Made by a program: the position numbers and the translations under genes
From: Brachynemurus nebulosus
Lineage: Eukaryota > Arthropoda > Insecta > Neuroptera > Myrmeleontidae
Length of the DNA stretch: 64,000 nucleotides
NCBI GenBank assembly: GCA_035578155.1
Contig: JAPWDM010000007.1
Coordinates: 32,214,413-32,278,412 of the forward strand
Direction of reading: 5' to 3'
Notes under the pieces: model-generated
Seen by the model: only the letters and a program-made list of their open reading frames with translations
Databases searched by the model: none
Told to the model about the DNA's origin: nothing
Shown here: positions 30,562 to 39,500 of the stretch, in pieces
Layout of the letters: each line of letters starts with the position of its first letter
Numbering within the stretch: the first letter of the stretch is position 1

Positions 30562-30890
30562 TGCTGGCGTTCGAGACGAAAATTTTGTTAGTCTAACGTC
30601 AGCTAACGGAGCTTTCACCGTTACAAACCAGAGGGCACGCATTCAAAAGTCAACATACATTATATATTAAAACAACAATTTCTAACATGGTGACTGATTA
30701 TTTTTATTCCATAATTTTTAAATGTGGCTGTACTTTAGAAATTAAGTATTTATACCGTGAAAAACCATGAAAAAATATTTAACGTGCATTAATTTTTTGA
30801 ATCAGAGCCTTCTGGTTTGTAACGGTCAAAGCTCCGTTAGGTAACGTTAGGTTTGTTAGGCTAACAAAATTTTTGTCCCGAACGTCAGCA
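30562..30890. mobile_element. TIR MITE, ~330 bp
   Basis: The ends TGCTGGCGTTCGAGAC and TGCTGACGTTCGGGAC face each other, and the pairing continues for about 75 bp, including the AACGGAGCTTTCACCGTTAC-type segment. No ORF; the TSD is not clear. Confidence 0.75.
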
Positions 30891-31825
30891 TTGATAATAT
30901 TGTAATTATATTGTGTAGTGCTTATAGCCATATTATTTTAACACATGAATTATTATATTGTTGATAACTATATTTTTGCGCACTTGTTTTTATTATTATG
31001 AAATTTATGTATGATTGTGCGCGTATATAGTATTACTTGTGTAGTGTTCTTAATTATACCCCGTTTCAAATACAACTGAGTATGAGTTATCGTTAAAAAA
31101 TTAAATAATTCTTATATTCGAAACAAATCAGTCTTCTATTCTTTTCTAAAAACAAACTGCAAATTTAAAATTTACTCTTTTGCAACAATGAAAGAGATAA
31201 AGCTACGGGAATTCCTTAAATTCGTAAGTGATAAATTATGCTTAAATTTAAGTGAAATAGATTATATTTCTATTAAATTAAATCAAAATATTACAAATAA
31301 AATTATTAGTATTTGTAGTTTTTTTTATTTTTTATTTTTTTAAATTTTTATTTTTTTTAAATTGAATTACAGGTAACGCTTCTGCAATACGGTTTCATTA
31401 TAAGAGACGTAAGTATTGTTAATTTTGAGCTGATATTTAAAAGAAATATGTACTATATATTAAATTGTCGAATAGAATAAGGTAATTATTTTTTTCGATA
31501 ACCAGGAATGTAAAATGAATATTTAATTAATTTGAGAAAATTCATTAAAAAAGTGTTCTTTTTACATTCCCGTTTTCTTGAAATTATTAATTTTTTTTTT
31601 TCAGTTTATGTAGTAAATTTGTGTTCCAAAGAGTCTACAAATTGTACATTTACGTATTTTACAAGCATATGTACAAAATTGAAATTAAAATAGCTGGACG
31701 TTCAGAAATACCTACCCGGTGACACCCGGGCGATATTTGATTACCCAGAACGTTCAAAAATCACTTATGTCAAAGACATTAGTGACATTACCAACACTCG
31801 TTCAAAAATAACTATGATTTTTAAT
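30891..31825. other. AT-rich stretch, no gene seen
   Basis: It includes a diverged arm of the 12540-12765 repeat at about 31090-31260. Nothing else was recognised. Confidence 0.4.
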
Positions 31826-31935
31826 CATGTACCTGCCACTTGTTTTCAAGGACGGACCTTTTAATGTCACAGTTTGCTACCATGTCCCTGCCACTTGTTT
31901 TCAAGGACGGACCTTTTCATGTCACAGTTTGCTAC
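31826..31935 (+). repeat. Two tandem copies of a 55-bp unit
   Basis: The unit from CATGTACCTGCCACTTG to AGTTTGCTAC occurs at 31826 and 31881 with a few differences. The 65-codon ORF across it is not a gene. Confidence 0.8.
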
Positions 31936-31964
31936 GTTTGCTACGTGGCGCTAATGGTATAGGG

Positions 31965-32217
31965 GGTATAATAAATAGAGTTGGGACATGTGAGCATTTT
32001 TCATCAAATAGATGTCAAAATTAATTACCATATGATTGAGCACAAAAGCATCGTCACCAAGTTATGTGTTAACGAAGAATTAAAATTTTTTAATTTAATT
32101 AATCTTTCTAGGTTGAATTAAAGCATTTTTTTTAAATATTTAATTTATTTCCAATTTATTTTAGATGAAAAATAGCGAACTATTAAACCTCATGTCTCGA
32201 CTCTAATTTTATTCCCT
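31965..32217. mobile_element. Palindromic MITE M-related, copy 3
   Basis: The left end TATAATAAATAGAGTTGGGA and the right end ATGTCTCGACTCTAATTTTA are a diverged form of M copies 1 and 2, without nested insertions. Confidence 0.6.
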
Positions 32218-32333
32218 AGTAAATCAACGCCATCTGGTATATTAGTTACAGCGACGTCAGAAAACGGTCCATTTTTTTATAATAGACTAAATGGAGAGTG
32301 ACAGGGACATGTTTGCTACGTAACGTTAATGAT

Positions 32334-32540
32334 ATTGGGGCATATTAAATAGAGTTGGGACATGTGAGCATTTTTCATCAAATATATGTCAAAATTAATT
32401 ATCATTTGATTGAGTACAAAAGTATCGTCACCAAGTTATGTGTTAACGAAGAATTACATTTTTTTAAATTAATTAATCTTTCTAGGTTGAATTAAAGTAT
32501 TTTTTTAAATATTTAATTTATTTCCAGTTTATTTTACAAG
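32334..32540. mobile_element. Palindromic MITE M-related, copy 4 (right end lost)
   Basis: Close to copy 3 over its left ~200 bp (ATTAAATAGAGTTGGGACAT and AGTATCGTCACCAAGTTATG), then it diverges. The 3-4 pair suggests a local duplication. Confidence 0.55.
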
Positions 32541-32732
32541 GGGAGTATCAAACTTGGGAATCACGGATTTGGGAGAAATTAATATATGTTGTGGAATATA
32601 TTTCTCTGAGTATTGTAGTGATAATAATATAGGCCAATGCGACTTTATTTAGAAATTAAACGCACGAAAAATTTCGAATAACATATCGTGTTTGATATGT
32701 ATCAGTTAGTTGGTATTGTTTGCAACAAAGGC

Positions 32733-32822
32733 TGCTGGTGGTGTGGTTAGTGCATGCTCTCATGTATGCAACTTTTTTTAATATACAGACGGAAAGGTTC
32801 TATGTTTGAATCGATGCCTTTC
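32733..32822 (+). mobile_element. tRNA-derived SINE head (probable)
   Basis: GGTGGTGTGGTTAGTGCATG resembles a pol III A box, and about 60 bp on, GGTTCTATGTTTGAATCGAT resembles a B box in the form common in insect SINEs. It does not fold as an intact tRNA. An AT-rich tail follows. Confidence 0.45.
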
Positions 32823-34190
32823 CAACATTAATAATTCTCTTTTCAATTTTTTTAAAATTTTTTCAATATTGTACAATGGTCAATTACATTGACGATGCTA
32901 CAATTTTTTTTTTAAATGGAGATATGGTATTCTTTTTTGTGTCATTATTATACTGTAATTATTTTCTGAAAAAGAAGATATAATCTTTTTTGTACATATG
33001 TAACAGCAATTTTATCGTAAATTTTAAATTACTGATTTTTTTTTTTTTTTTACATAAAATTAAAGCGATTTTTATTATAAATTATTTATACTATTTTTAG
33101 ACATTCTTCATTTTACCCTTATTTAAAGTAATGGCAGTTGTATGTAGGTTTGTTTATTATTTTTAAAATTTTTGATGTGATTTAATTCTATAATATGTAT
33201 AAATAAATCAATAATTAAAAGTGATATAGATGTACGTTTTACTATTTTCATAAAAATTGTATGAAGTTTAGTATGAATAACGTTGTAGACGGCGACTTAA
33301 CCTAGAGCACTGAGCAGCCTGTCCAAATGCTAGATCGCGTGAAAGTTGATAAATTTTACTAATTTTCAAGTAATTTAACACAATATTTAGGGAGTTTTAA
33401 CAAAAAAATGTCTAAACAGATTTTAATAAAAAATTCATACACTTAAAGTGAGATAACTCTGTTAATATGTATACAGAACGTCACTATTTCGAACTTGATT
33501 AATTCGAAACTTTTATAATTTGGACTGACAAAAAAAAATAATTTGTATAACAAATTAGCGTGTAGTATACTTTTTCTAGACAATTTTTATTAAAATTAAA
33601 TATAGAGTAATTAAATTTTTTTGATACTTCTTATTTATTACTGAATTCACCGGCTTAAATTATTACATACACTACGCTTTGAAATTTATCTAAATTGTGT
33701 ACACGATGTCCGTAAAAGTCAGGATTACTCGTGATTTTAGAAGTGTTCCATAATTGGAAATTTTCGCTAATCCACACCGAGCGTGGTCCGCATTAGGTCG
33801 AATTACCGATGTTTTACTGTATCTGTATTCTTTGTGCCTGAAACTGTAAATTCATATAGCCGCCCCACCCCCGTACGAACATCAAAACATTCTATACAAA
33901 CATTTAATTAAATTACATATAAAGTATTAACTCTTTGTATGTTTTCCTGAACCGTTTGCGTGTAGATTGTACGTTCCTGCAGATTTTTTGCTTTTATTTT
34001 TACAATAAATTTATATAAAAATGAAATTCGTCGAATGCGTGTTTTTGACACGCACTAAGTAATGTCATCTCAGTGAAAGTGTTAATTTATGATTTTTTGT
34101 TAACTCTATAGTTGTTAACTCTACAGCCCTCTTGCGTTTATTCAATATGGATGTACAACTCAATAATTATTCAGTCACACAACGATATTA
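32823..34190. other. AT-rich stretch, no gene seen
   Basis: No ORF of note, no RNA gene and no convincing TIR pair. Confidence 0.4.
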
Positions 34191-34240
34191 ATATGTCATC
34201 TTCGATGACATAATAATATGTCATCTTCGATGACATAATA
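34191..34240. repeat. Tandem pair of 25-bp hairpin units
   Basis: Two identical 25-bp units, each containing TGTCATC-TTC-GATGACA, a perfect 7-bp stem with a 3-base loop. They lie in tandem without mismatches. Confidence 0.85.
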
Positions 34241-34350
34241 AACAAATACACCCATGATTTGAAATAAGGAATGGCAATTGCCTATGTAGGTATTGGTTAC
34301 GCTGATATGCAAACAAAAGATACAAAATATTGTAGTTTATAAAATAAACC

Positions 34351-34352
<2 letters not shown>

Positions 34353-34421
<69 letters not shown>
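34353..34421. repeat. (AT)n(GT)n microsatellite
   Basis: AT dinucleotide to about 34401, then GT dinucleotide. Confidence 0.95.
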
Positions 34422-34734
34422 AATTACATCAAGTATTACTAACTTTTTATTTTGATAAAATTTTACACAATGATTTAGAATAGAATTTTTATGTGAAAAT
34501 CATGATATTTGTCCCGGTATAACAGTTAAAATTCGTTTAGCAGATTTATGAGAGAGATCGATAGTATCGAAGAAAATACGGTAATTTTAAAAGACAAACG
34601 TTTACATTTAAAACAACCGTTGATTTTTTTTCGGTACTATCGTGCTGTTTCACAAACATATCATACGAACTTTAACTATTATATTGGAACAACTACAACT
34701 AAAAAACTATAGTAAATCGTTAAAACGGTGCAAT

Positions 34735-35046
34735 ATGACCGTAGCTATTGCGCACCTAACCAATAACATAAAAAATATTGGAACAAATTCACGATTTCTA
34801 CATAAGAATCCTATTTTAAATCATGGAGTAAAATGTTATCAAAATATACCAAAAAAAGAAAACAGGGGTGAGGATAGTTTCAACTTTTTTCCCGCTTTGC
34901 TTGGATGTATTTGTTTACTGGAAGTAGTGGTATCCTCTAAAATACGTGGTAGCTCTATGTCCCCGGAATTTTGGGACACCTGTGAAACTTATTTTGGAAT
35001 TTCGCGCTCAACGCATTTCCTATTCAACTCTTCTCAACGCCTATAG
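34735..35046 (+). CDS. Unrecognised 103-codon ORF with one membrane-like segment (doubtful)
   Basis: The frame opens upstream at 34642 but the first ATG is 34735. It encodes a basic, Asn-rich N-terminus, then FNFFPALLGCICLLE, a plausible membrane segment, and RGSSMSP shortly after, faintly like the active-site region of S26-type peptidases. The last ~20 codons run into the diverged satellite monomer that starts near 34985, so the natural end is lost or this is not a gene. It could be a truncated 5' exon of a mitochondrial protein, or chance. I would not rely on it. Confidence 0.2.
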   Translation: MTVAIAHLTNNIKNIGTNSRFLHKNPILNHGVKCYQNIPKKENRGEDSFNFFPALLGCICLLEVVVSSKIRGSSMSPEFWDTCETYFGISRSTHFLFNSSQRL

Positions 35047-35190
35047 TTTCCCCGAAAATAGAAAAAATCTATTTGCCAAGTTTACAGAAAAAAACTGAAA
35101 ATGTCGAAATCTAAAACAACGACGATAATTAGATAAAACTTATCTTTGAATTTCGAGTTATTTTCGCGCTCAGTATATTTGCCATTCAAC
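34985..35190 (+). repeat. Isolated diverged monomer of the 164-bp satellite
   Basis: TTTCGCGCTCA occurs at about 35000 and 35162. Between them lie CGCCTATAGTTTCCC, AAAATCGAAATCTAAA-like sequence and ATAATTAGATAAAACTTAT, the same order as the satellite array at 44423-45640. The copy is clearly diverged. Confidence 0.7.
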
Positions 35191-35480
35191 TCCTTTGTCG
35201 CCGCGAAATTTGTAAATTATCATGGGTTCAAACCCCAGGCGGCCGTAACGTGAACTATCTAAGGCCGCCAACATTATTCCGACATATTGGTTTCTTACAC
35301 CAATACTTCATTTTGTGATTCCCCGAACTAAGTGGTTTTTAACACAGGACGTGATACGAGAACGACCAACAAACAACGGTGAACCTGATACATGATGCTT
35401 CGCGCATGACGCACCCTACATACATACATACATATACATACCGTAGTTTGGGATGAAAGGCAATGATTTTCAACTTTGTC

Positions 35481-35883
35481 GTAGATTTTCATAATACGTA
35501 ATAAATATCCTGATACCTCCATCCTCTTCAGACTTTCTATTATTATATTATGCATCAGGCTATTAAAAGCACTTTTTACATCGATAGTGATTAATGCGCA
35601 CCATTTTGATTTAGTGTTTCTCACTATGTTCAGGACTGCGTTAACTGCATCAATCGTGGACCGACCCCTCCTGAACCCAAATTCTTTATCAGAGAGAGCC
35701 CCCTTCTCTACCAATTCCGCCTCTAGCCTTCTCCTAATTATGCTTTCGAAGAGTTTCCCCATGGTGTTTAATAGACACAGCGGTCTATATGAACTTGTAT
35801 CCTCCAAAGGTTTACCTAGTTTCGGAATTAGTACCAGCTTCGCCTTTTTCCACCCCTCGGGGAAAGTTTGTTGCTTGAGTTGT
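35481..35883 (-). pseudogene. Reverse-transcriptase fragment of an R1-clade retrotransposon
   Basis: On the minus strand a frame reads from the telomeric junction: QTFPEGWKKAKLVLIPK, then SYRPLCLLNTMGKLFE, FGFRRGRSTIDAVNAV and ITIDVKSAFNSL, which are N-terminal RT-domain motifs. It breaks off after YLLRIMKIY, before any YADD box. It is similar to, but clearly a different family from, the RT of the full element at 39501-42392. Its 5' break lies exactly at the (TTAGG)n array, with the opposite orientation to the full element, so the two are head to head around the telomeric repeats. Confidence 0.85.
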
Positions 35884-36565
35884 TTAGGTTAGGTTAGGTT
35901 AGGTTAGGTTAGGTTAGGTTAGGTTAGGTTAGGTTAGGTTAGGTTAGGTTAGGTTAGGTTAGGTTAGGTTAGGTTAGGTTAGGTTAGGTTAGGTTAGGTT
36001 AGGTTAGGTTAGGTTAGGTTAGGTTAGGTTAGGTTAGGTTAGGTTAGGTTAGGTTAGGTTAGGTTAGGTTAGGTTAGGTTAGGTTAGGTTAGGTTAGGTT
36101 AGGTTAGGTTAGGTTAGGTTAGGTTAGGTTAGGTTAGGTTAGGTTAGGTTAGGTTAGGTTAGGTTAGGTTAGGTTAGGTTAGGTTAGGTTAGGTTAGGTT
36201 AGGTTAGGTTAGGTTAGGTTAGGTTAGGTTAGGTTAGGTTAGGTTAGGTTAGGTTAGGTTAGGTTAGGTTAGGTTAGGTTAGGTTAGGTTAGGTTAGGTT
36301 AGGTTAGGTTAGGTTAGGTTAGGTTAGGTTAGGTTAGGTTAGGTTAGGTTAGGTTAGGTTAGGTTAGGTTAGGTTAGGTTAGGTTAGGTTAGGTTAGGTT
36401 AGGTTAGGTTAGGTTAGGTTAGGTTAGGTTAGGTTAGGTTAGGTTAGGTTAGGTTAGGTTAGGTTAGGTTAGGTTAGGTTAGGTTAGGTTAGGTTAGGTT
36501 AGGTTAGGTTAGGTTAGGTTAGGTTAGGTTAGGTTAGGTTAGGTTAGGTTAGGTTAGGTTAGGTT
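35884..36565 (+). repeat. (TTAGG)n telomere-type array, ~136 copies
   Basis: 682 bp of TTAGG with no interruption that I can see. TTAGG is the standard insect telomere repeat. The plus strand is G-rich. The array begins at the RT fragment and ends exactly at the 5' end of an R1-clade element. Confidence 0.97.
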
Positions 36566-37382
36566 CCTGGGGCCTGGTTCGGGCTACCAGGCGCGTCCAC
36601 CGGGTTGCGGATAGTGGAACGGCCCTCAGATATGGGGGTTAGCTGCGAATAAGCGTCGGCAAATAAGCAGTCGCGGACAATGGACGGCAGGAGCGGAGAG
36701 CGTGGTAGAGCGGCTCTGTGGTGGGGCCGGTCATTGCAGTAAATGCCACAGGCTCAGTGAAGCGACTGCGACGTGGCGAGTCGATGCCGCCACTAAATAG
36801 GCATCTCCCATGCTGCCTTGCATGGTACGGTGGTGGGGCATCAAAGGCTAGGGGATGTAAACCCCGAAATCAAACCAACACACCGTAGCCTCAGACGTGG
36901 TCTGGGAACGGGGACCGCAAGCACGCCTGTGTTAGGGGTCAAGAGCTTCTCGGGGTTCTCTTTAAAAGCCTCCCTGAGCGAAGCGAGAGACGGAGCGGTG
37001 AAGTTTTTTCTGTGGACCTGCCGTGGGCCGATGGTGCGGAGGCGGGGGCTGACGTTCCTGTCGTCCGGAGGGTACAGAGAGAAAACCAGGTTGGGCACTC
37101 CTGGGCCGCTGGGTAGTACAGGGGCCCGGGGCGGTCTAGCCAACACGCCCTGGCTGCCCTATCAACCAGCGAAAAATCTCGATGTGAGTTGTAGTGCCGG
37201 ATGGCGACCGGTCTGGGACCCTGCAGCACACATGGGGGGGCCTCTCCGAGGCCACCGGAGACCTTGGGCTCGGCCGTCGCAACCGCACCTTTTCTGCCCC
37301 ATTGTGCGGGGAAACGGGAATCTTTGCGGACCGTCTCCTGCTTGTTTCTTGATATAGTTCTTTTATTTAAAAAATTTATGAA
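36566..37382 (+). other. 5' UTR of the R1-clade element
   Basis: 817 bp, GC-rich, starting CCTGGGGCCTGGTTCGGG at the telomeric junction. An internal promoter is expected in such elements, but I cannot point to its motif. The 179-codon plus-strand ORF at 36818-37357 and the minus-strand ORFs here look like by-products of the base composition. Confidence 0.65.
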
Positions 37383-39458
37383 ATGTCAAATAAAGAGAAT
37401 GATATTCCAAAAGTGCCAAAAGAATCTGGGGTTCCCACCCCTATGGTAGGAAGGGCTGAAACTAGCCATAGTAAAATTAGTGGTAGTGAGGTTGTAGGCG
37501 TTTCGACACCATTCTCCAGGAGTATAAGGACGAAGAGGACGCCACCAAGGGATAGGTCGAGCTCTTGTGCGGGTAGGATACTGCCCAACGAGGAGTACAG
37601 CGAATGGCTCTCGAGAACCATGGAAAAGAGACCAACCAAGAGCAAGGAAAAGTCCCACGTTGAAACAGAGGCAAAACAAACAAAGGAGGAAAGCCAGGTT
37701 AGAGGAAAGAGAGAAGGAACACGTGACACCTTGCAAAAAACAGAAACAGAGGAGGTGATTTGTATTGAGGACGAACCTAAATCAACCTACAAAAGGCCGA
37801 GAGAGGAGTCGCCACAGGAGGCACAACGAAAGAAAGCCGGCAGTGCAGGTAACAATTCAAAGAATCTCACTGATTCTGCGGTGAGCCAGGCAAGAAGCCT
37901 AGCAGAGGAAATTATGAAGGAGGGCTTGAATATTAGGGAAACAATTAAGGAGAAGGTGGCCAAACTGCTGCAAACTCTGGAAAGGCTTAAAGTCGAAGAG
38001 GAACAGAAAACTAGGAAGGAACTTCAGTGTATAGTACACAAATCGGAGGCGTATACACAGACACCGATGATAGGTACGAAGAAGGTGGAGGTCGGAACCC
38101 AGGTCAACCTGGATAAAAAGGGACCAGATGTTGAAGAGATACTAGATCAAGGAGCCTCCTTTTCAGAGTTGGCCACAATATTGGACGCGGAGTGGGAGGA
38201 GGAAATATATAAAACCAAGTTAAGAGTAGGGAATTTCGCATCTGTTGGGAGGGAAGAGAACATTTTGCTTCTTCATGACATGAATAATCGTGGCAATAAA
38301 GGGGTGACAAAATTGATAGCGGAGAGACACCCAGGAGTCCAAGAACTTTTGGAGGAGGGAATGGAAGAAGGGAACCTGGAGTACGTTGAGTATAACATGA
38401 AGACCGTTACAAGCAGAGGAGGTGGAACGGAAAGTGAAAGGAGAATATATGTTCTCCCAATCAAAAGTGACAAAAATGGCGTAAATGACTGGGAAAGCAT
38501 ATACAACTATATTAGTAAAGCGAGAGATATTATGGAAAGGGGAGGAGAAGGGCGAATCGTTACAGTAACGGAGGACCTGGACCTGGAATATATGAGGAAA
38601 GTGATAGAAGCTCTTTTTAGGAAAAGCAAAGTAGATGTAGAATTGGCTGTAGGAAATAAGCACACAGATGCTATACAAGGACGGGAATCGGGAAGTGGTC
38701 CCAAAAATGAAAAGAAGGAAAGCATTGGAACAAGAAAGTCTGAAACAGTGGTGGTGAAAACGGAAGAGGGGACGACGTATGCTCAACTCCTACAAAAGAT
38801 TAAGGAAAAAGTTGACATTGACAAAATCGGTGTCTGTGTGAAGAACATTAAGAGGACAAGGAGAGGCGATCTATTACTTACGGTGCCGACAGGGGATATG
38901 GCGGATAAACTAAAGGATGAGATTGAGGAGAAAGCGGAGATAAAGGCCGTGTCAATCCAAAGAAATATGACGAATCTCGTTATTATGGGCATAGATGGAG
39001 ATGCCACCGAACAGGACATCCTAAATGCAGTAGGGGCAAAGGGCAATGCACAAGTGCAAAAAGTGGTAATTAAAAGTGTTATTATAAATAAAAATGGAAG
39101 CAAGACTGCCATTATAGATGTACCGAAAGAGGCGGGTAGGTTAATAATAAAAGAGGGAAAAATAAGGATTGGCTGGGGTGAGGCGGAAGTTAAGGAGAGG
39201 CTAAGTATAACAAGATGTTATAGGTGTCTAGAATTCGGTCACAAAACAAGCGGATGCACGGCGGAGAGGGAGAGACCGAGGGAGTGCCTTAAATGTGGAC
39301 AGGTTGGGCACTCGGTGAAAGACTGCGAAAACCCAGCCTATTGTAATAAATGCCAAAGACCGGGGCATAGGGCGGACACCATGAGATGTCCGCACTATAA
39401 GCGACTTGTGGAGGAGGAGCGAGCGAGGAGGGCCACGAAGGCAAAGAGTCGGAAGTAG
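37383..39458 (+). CDS. ORF1: Gag-like nucleic-acid-binding protein, 691 aa
   Basis: The Gag-like protein of the element, expected to coat its RNA and carry it to the nucleus and telomeres. The first ~280 residues are Lys/Glu-rich and probably disordered or coiled (TIKEKVAKLLQTLERLKVEE). A compact central part precedes three CCHC knuckles near residues 612-625 (CYRCLEFGHKTSGC), 635-648 (CLKCGQVGHSVKDC) and 654-669 (CNKCQRPGHRADTMRC), the arrangement usual in R1-clade ORF1. The start is the ATG following the long 5' UTR. It ends in a single TAG at 39456-39458; the same frame then stays open into ORF2. Confidence 0.92.
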   Translation: MSNKENDIPKVPKESGVPTPMVGRAETSHSKISGSEVVGVSTPFSRSIRTKRTPPRDRSSSCAGRILPNEEYSEWLSRTMEKRPTKSKEKSHVETEAKQTKEESQVRGKREGTRDTLQKTETEEVICIEDEPKSTYKRPREESPQEAQRKKAGSAGNNSKNLTDSAVSQARSLAEEIMKEGLNIRETIKEKVAKLLQTLERLKVEEEQKTRKELQCIVHKSEAYTQTPMIGTKKVEVGTQVNLDKKGPDVEEILDQGASFSELATILDAEWEEEIYKTKLRVGNFASVGREENILLLHDMNNRGNKGVTKLIAERHPGVQELLEEGMEEGNLEYVEYNMKTVTSRGGGTESERRIYVLPIKSDKNGVNDWESIYNYISKARDIMERGGEGRIVTVTEDLDLEYMRKVIEALFRKSKVDVELAVGNKHTDAIQGRESGSGPKNEKKESIGTRKSETVVVKTEEGTTYAQLLQKIKEKVDIDKIGVCVKNIKRTRRGDLLLTVPTGDMADKLKDEIEEKAEIKAVSIQRNMTNLVIMGIDGDATEQDILNAVGAKGNAQVQKVVIKSVIINKNGSKTAIIDVPKEAGRLIIKEGKIRIGWGEAEVKERLSITRCYRCLEFGHKTSGCTAERERPRECLKCGQVGHSVKDCENPAYCNKCQRPGHRADTMRCPHYKRLVEEERARRATKAKSRK

Positions 39459-39500
39459 ATCCAGAAGACGGCACAACTCAAGGTTCTCCAAGTGAATGGT

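Noticed and set aside
31827..32024. 65-codon ORF across tandem 55-bp units
   Set aside because: The repeat unit is read in two frames, and the ORF runs into a MITE.
35222..35260. GGTTCAAACCCC resembling a tRNA B box
   Set aside because: No A box at a proper distance upstream and no cloverleaf; not called as a tRNA or SINE.
36818..37357. 179-codon ORF in the GC-rich 5' UTR of the retrotransposon
   Set aside because: ORFs of similar length exist on the opposite strand; the low stop density is explained by GC content, and no R1-clade protein is expected there.
38220..38786. 188-codon minus-strand ORF opposite ORF1
   Set aside because: Antisense shadow of the Gag-like ORF.
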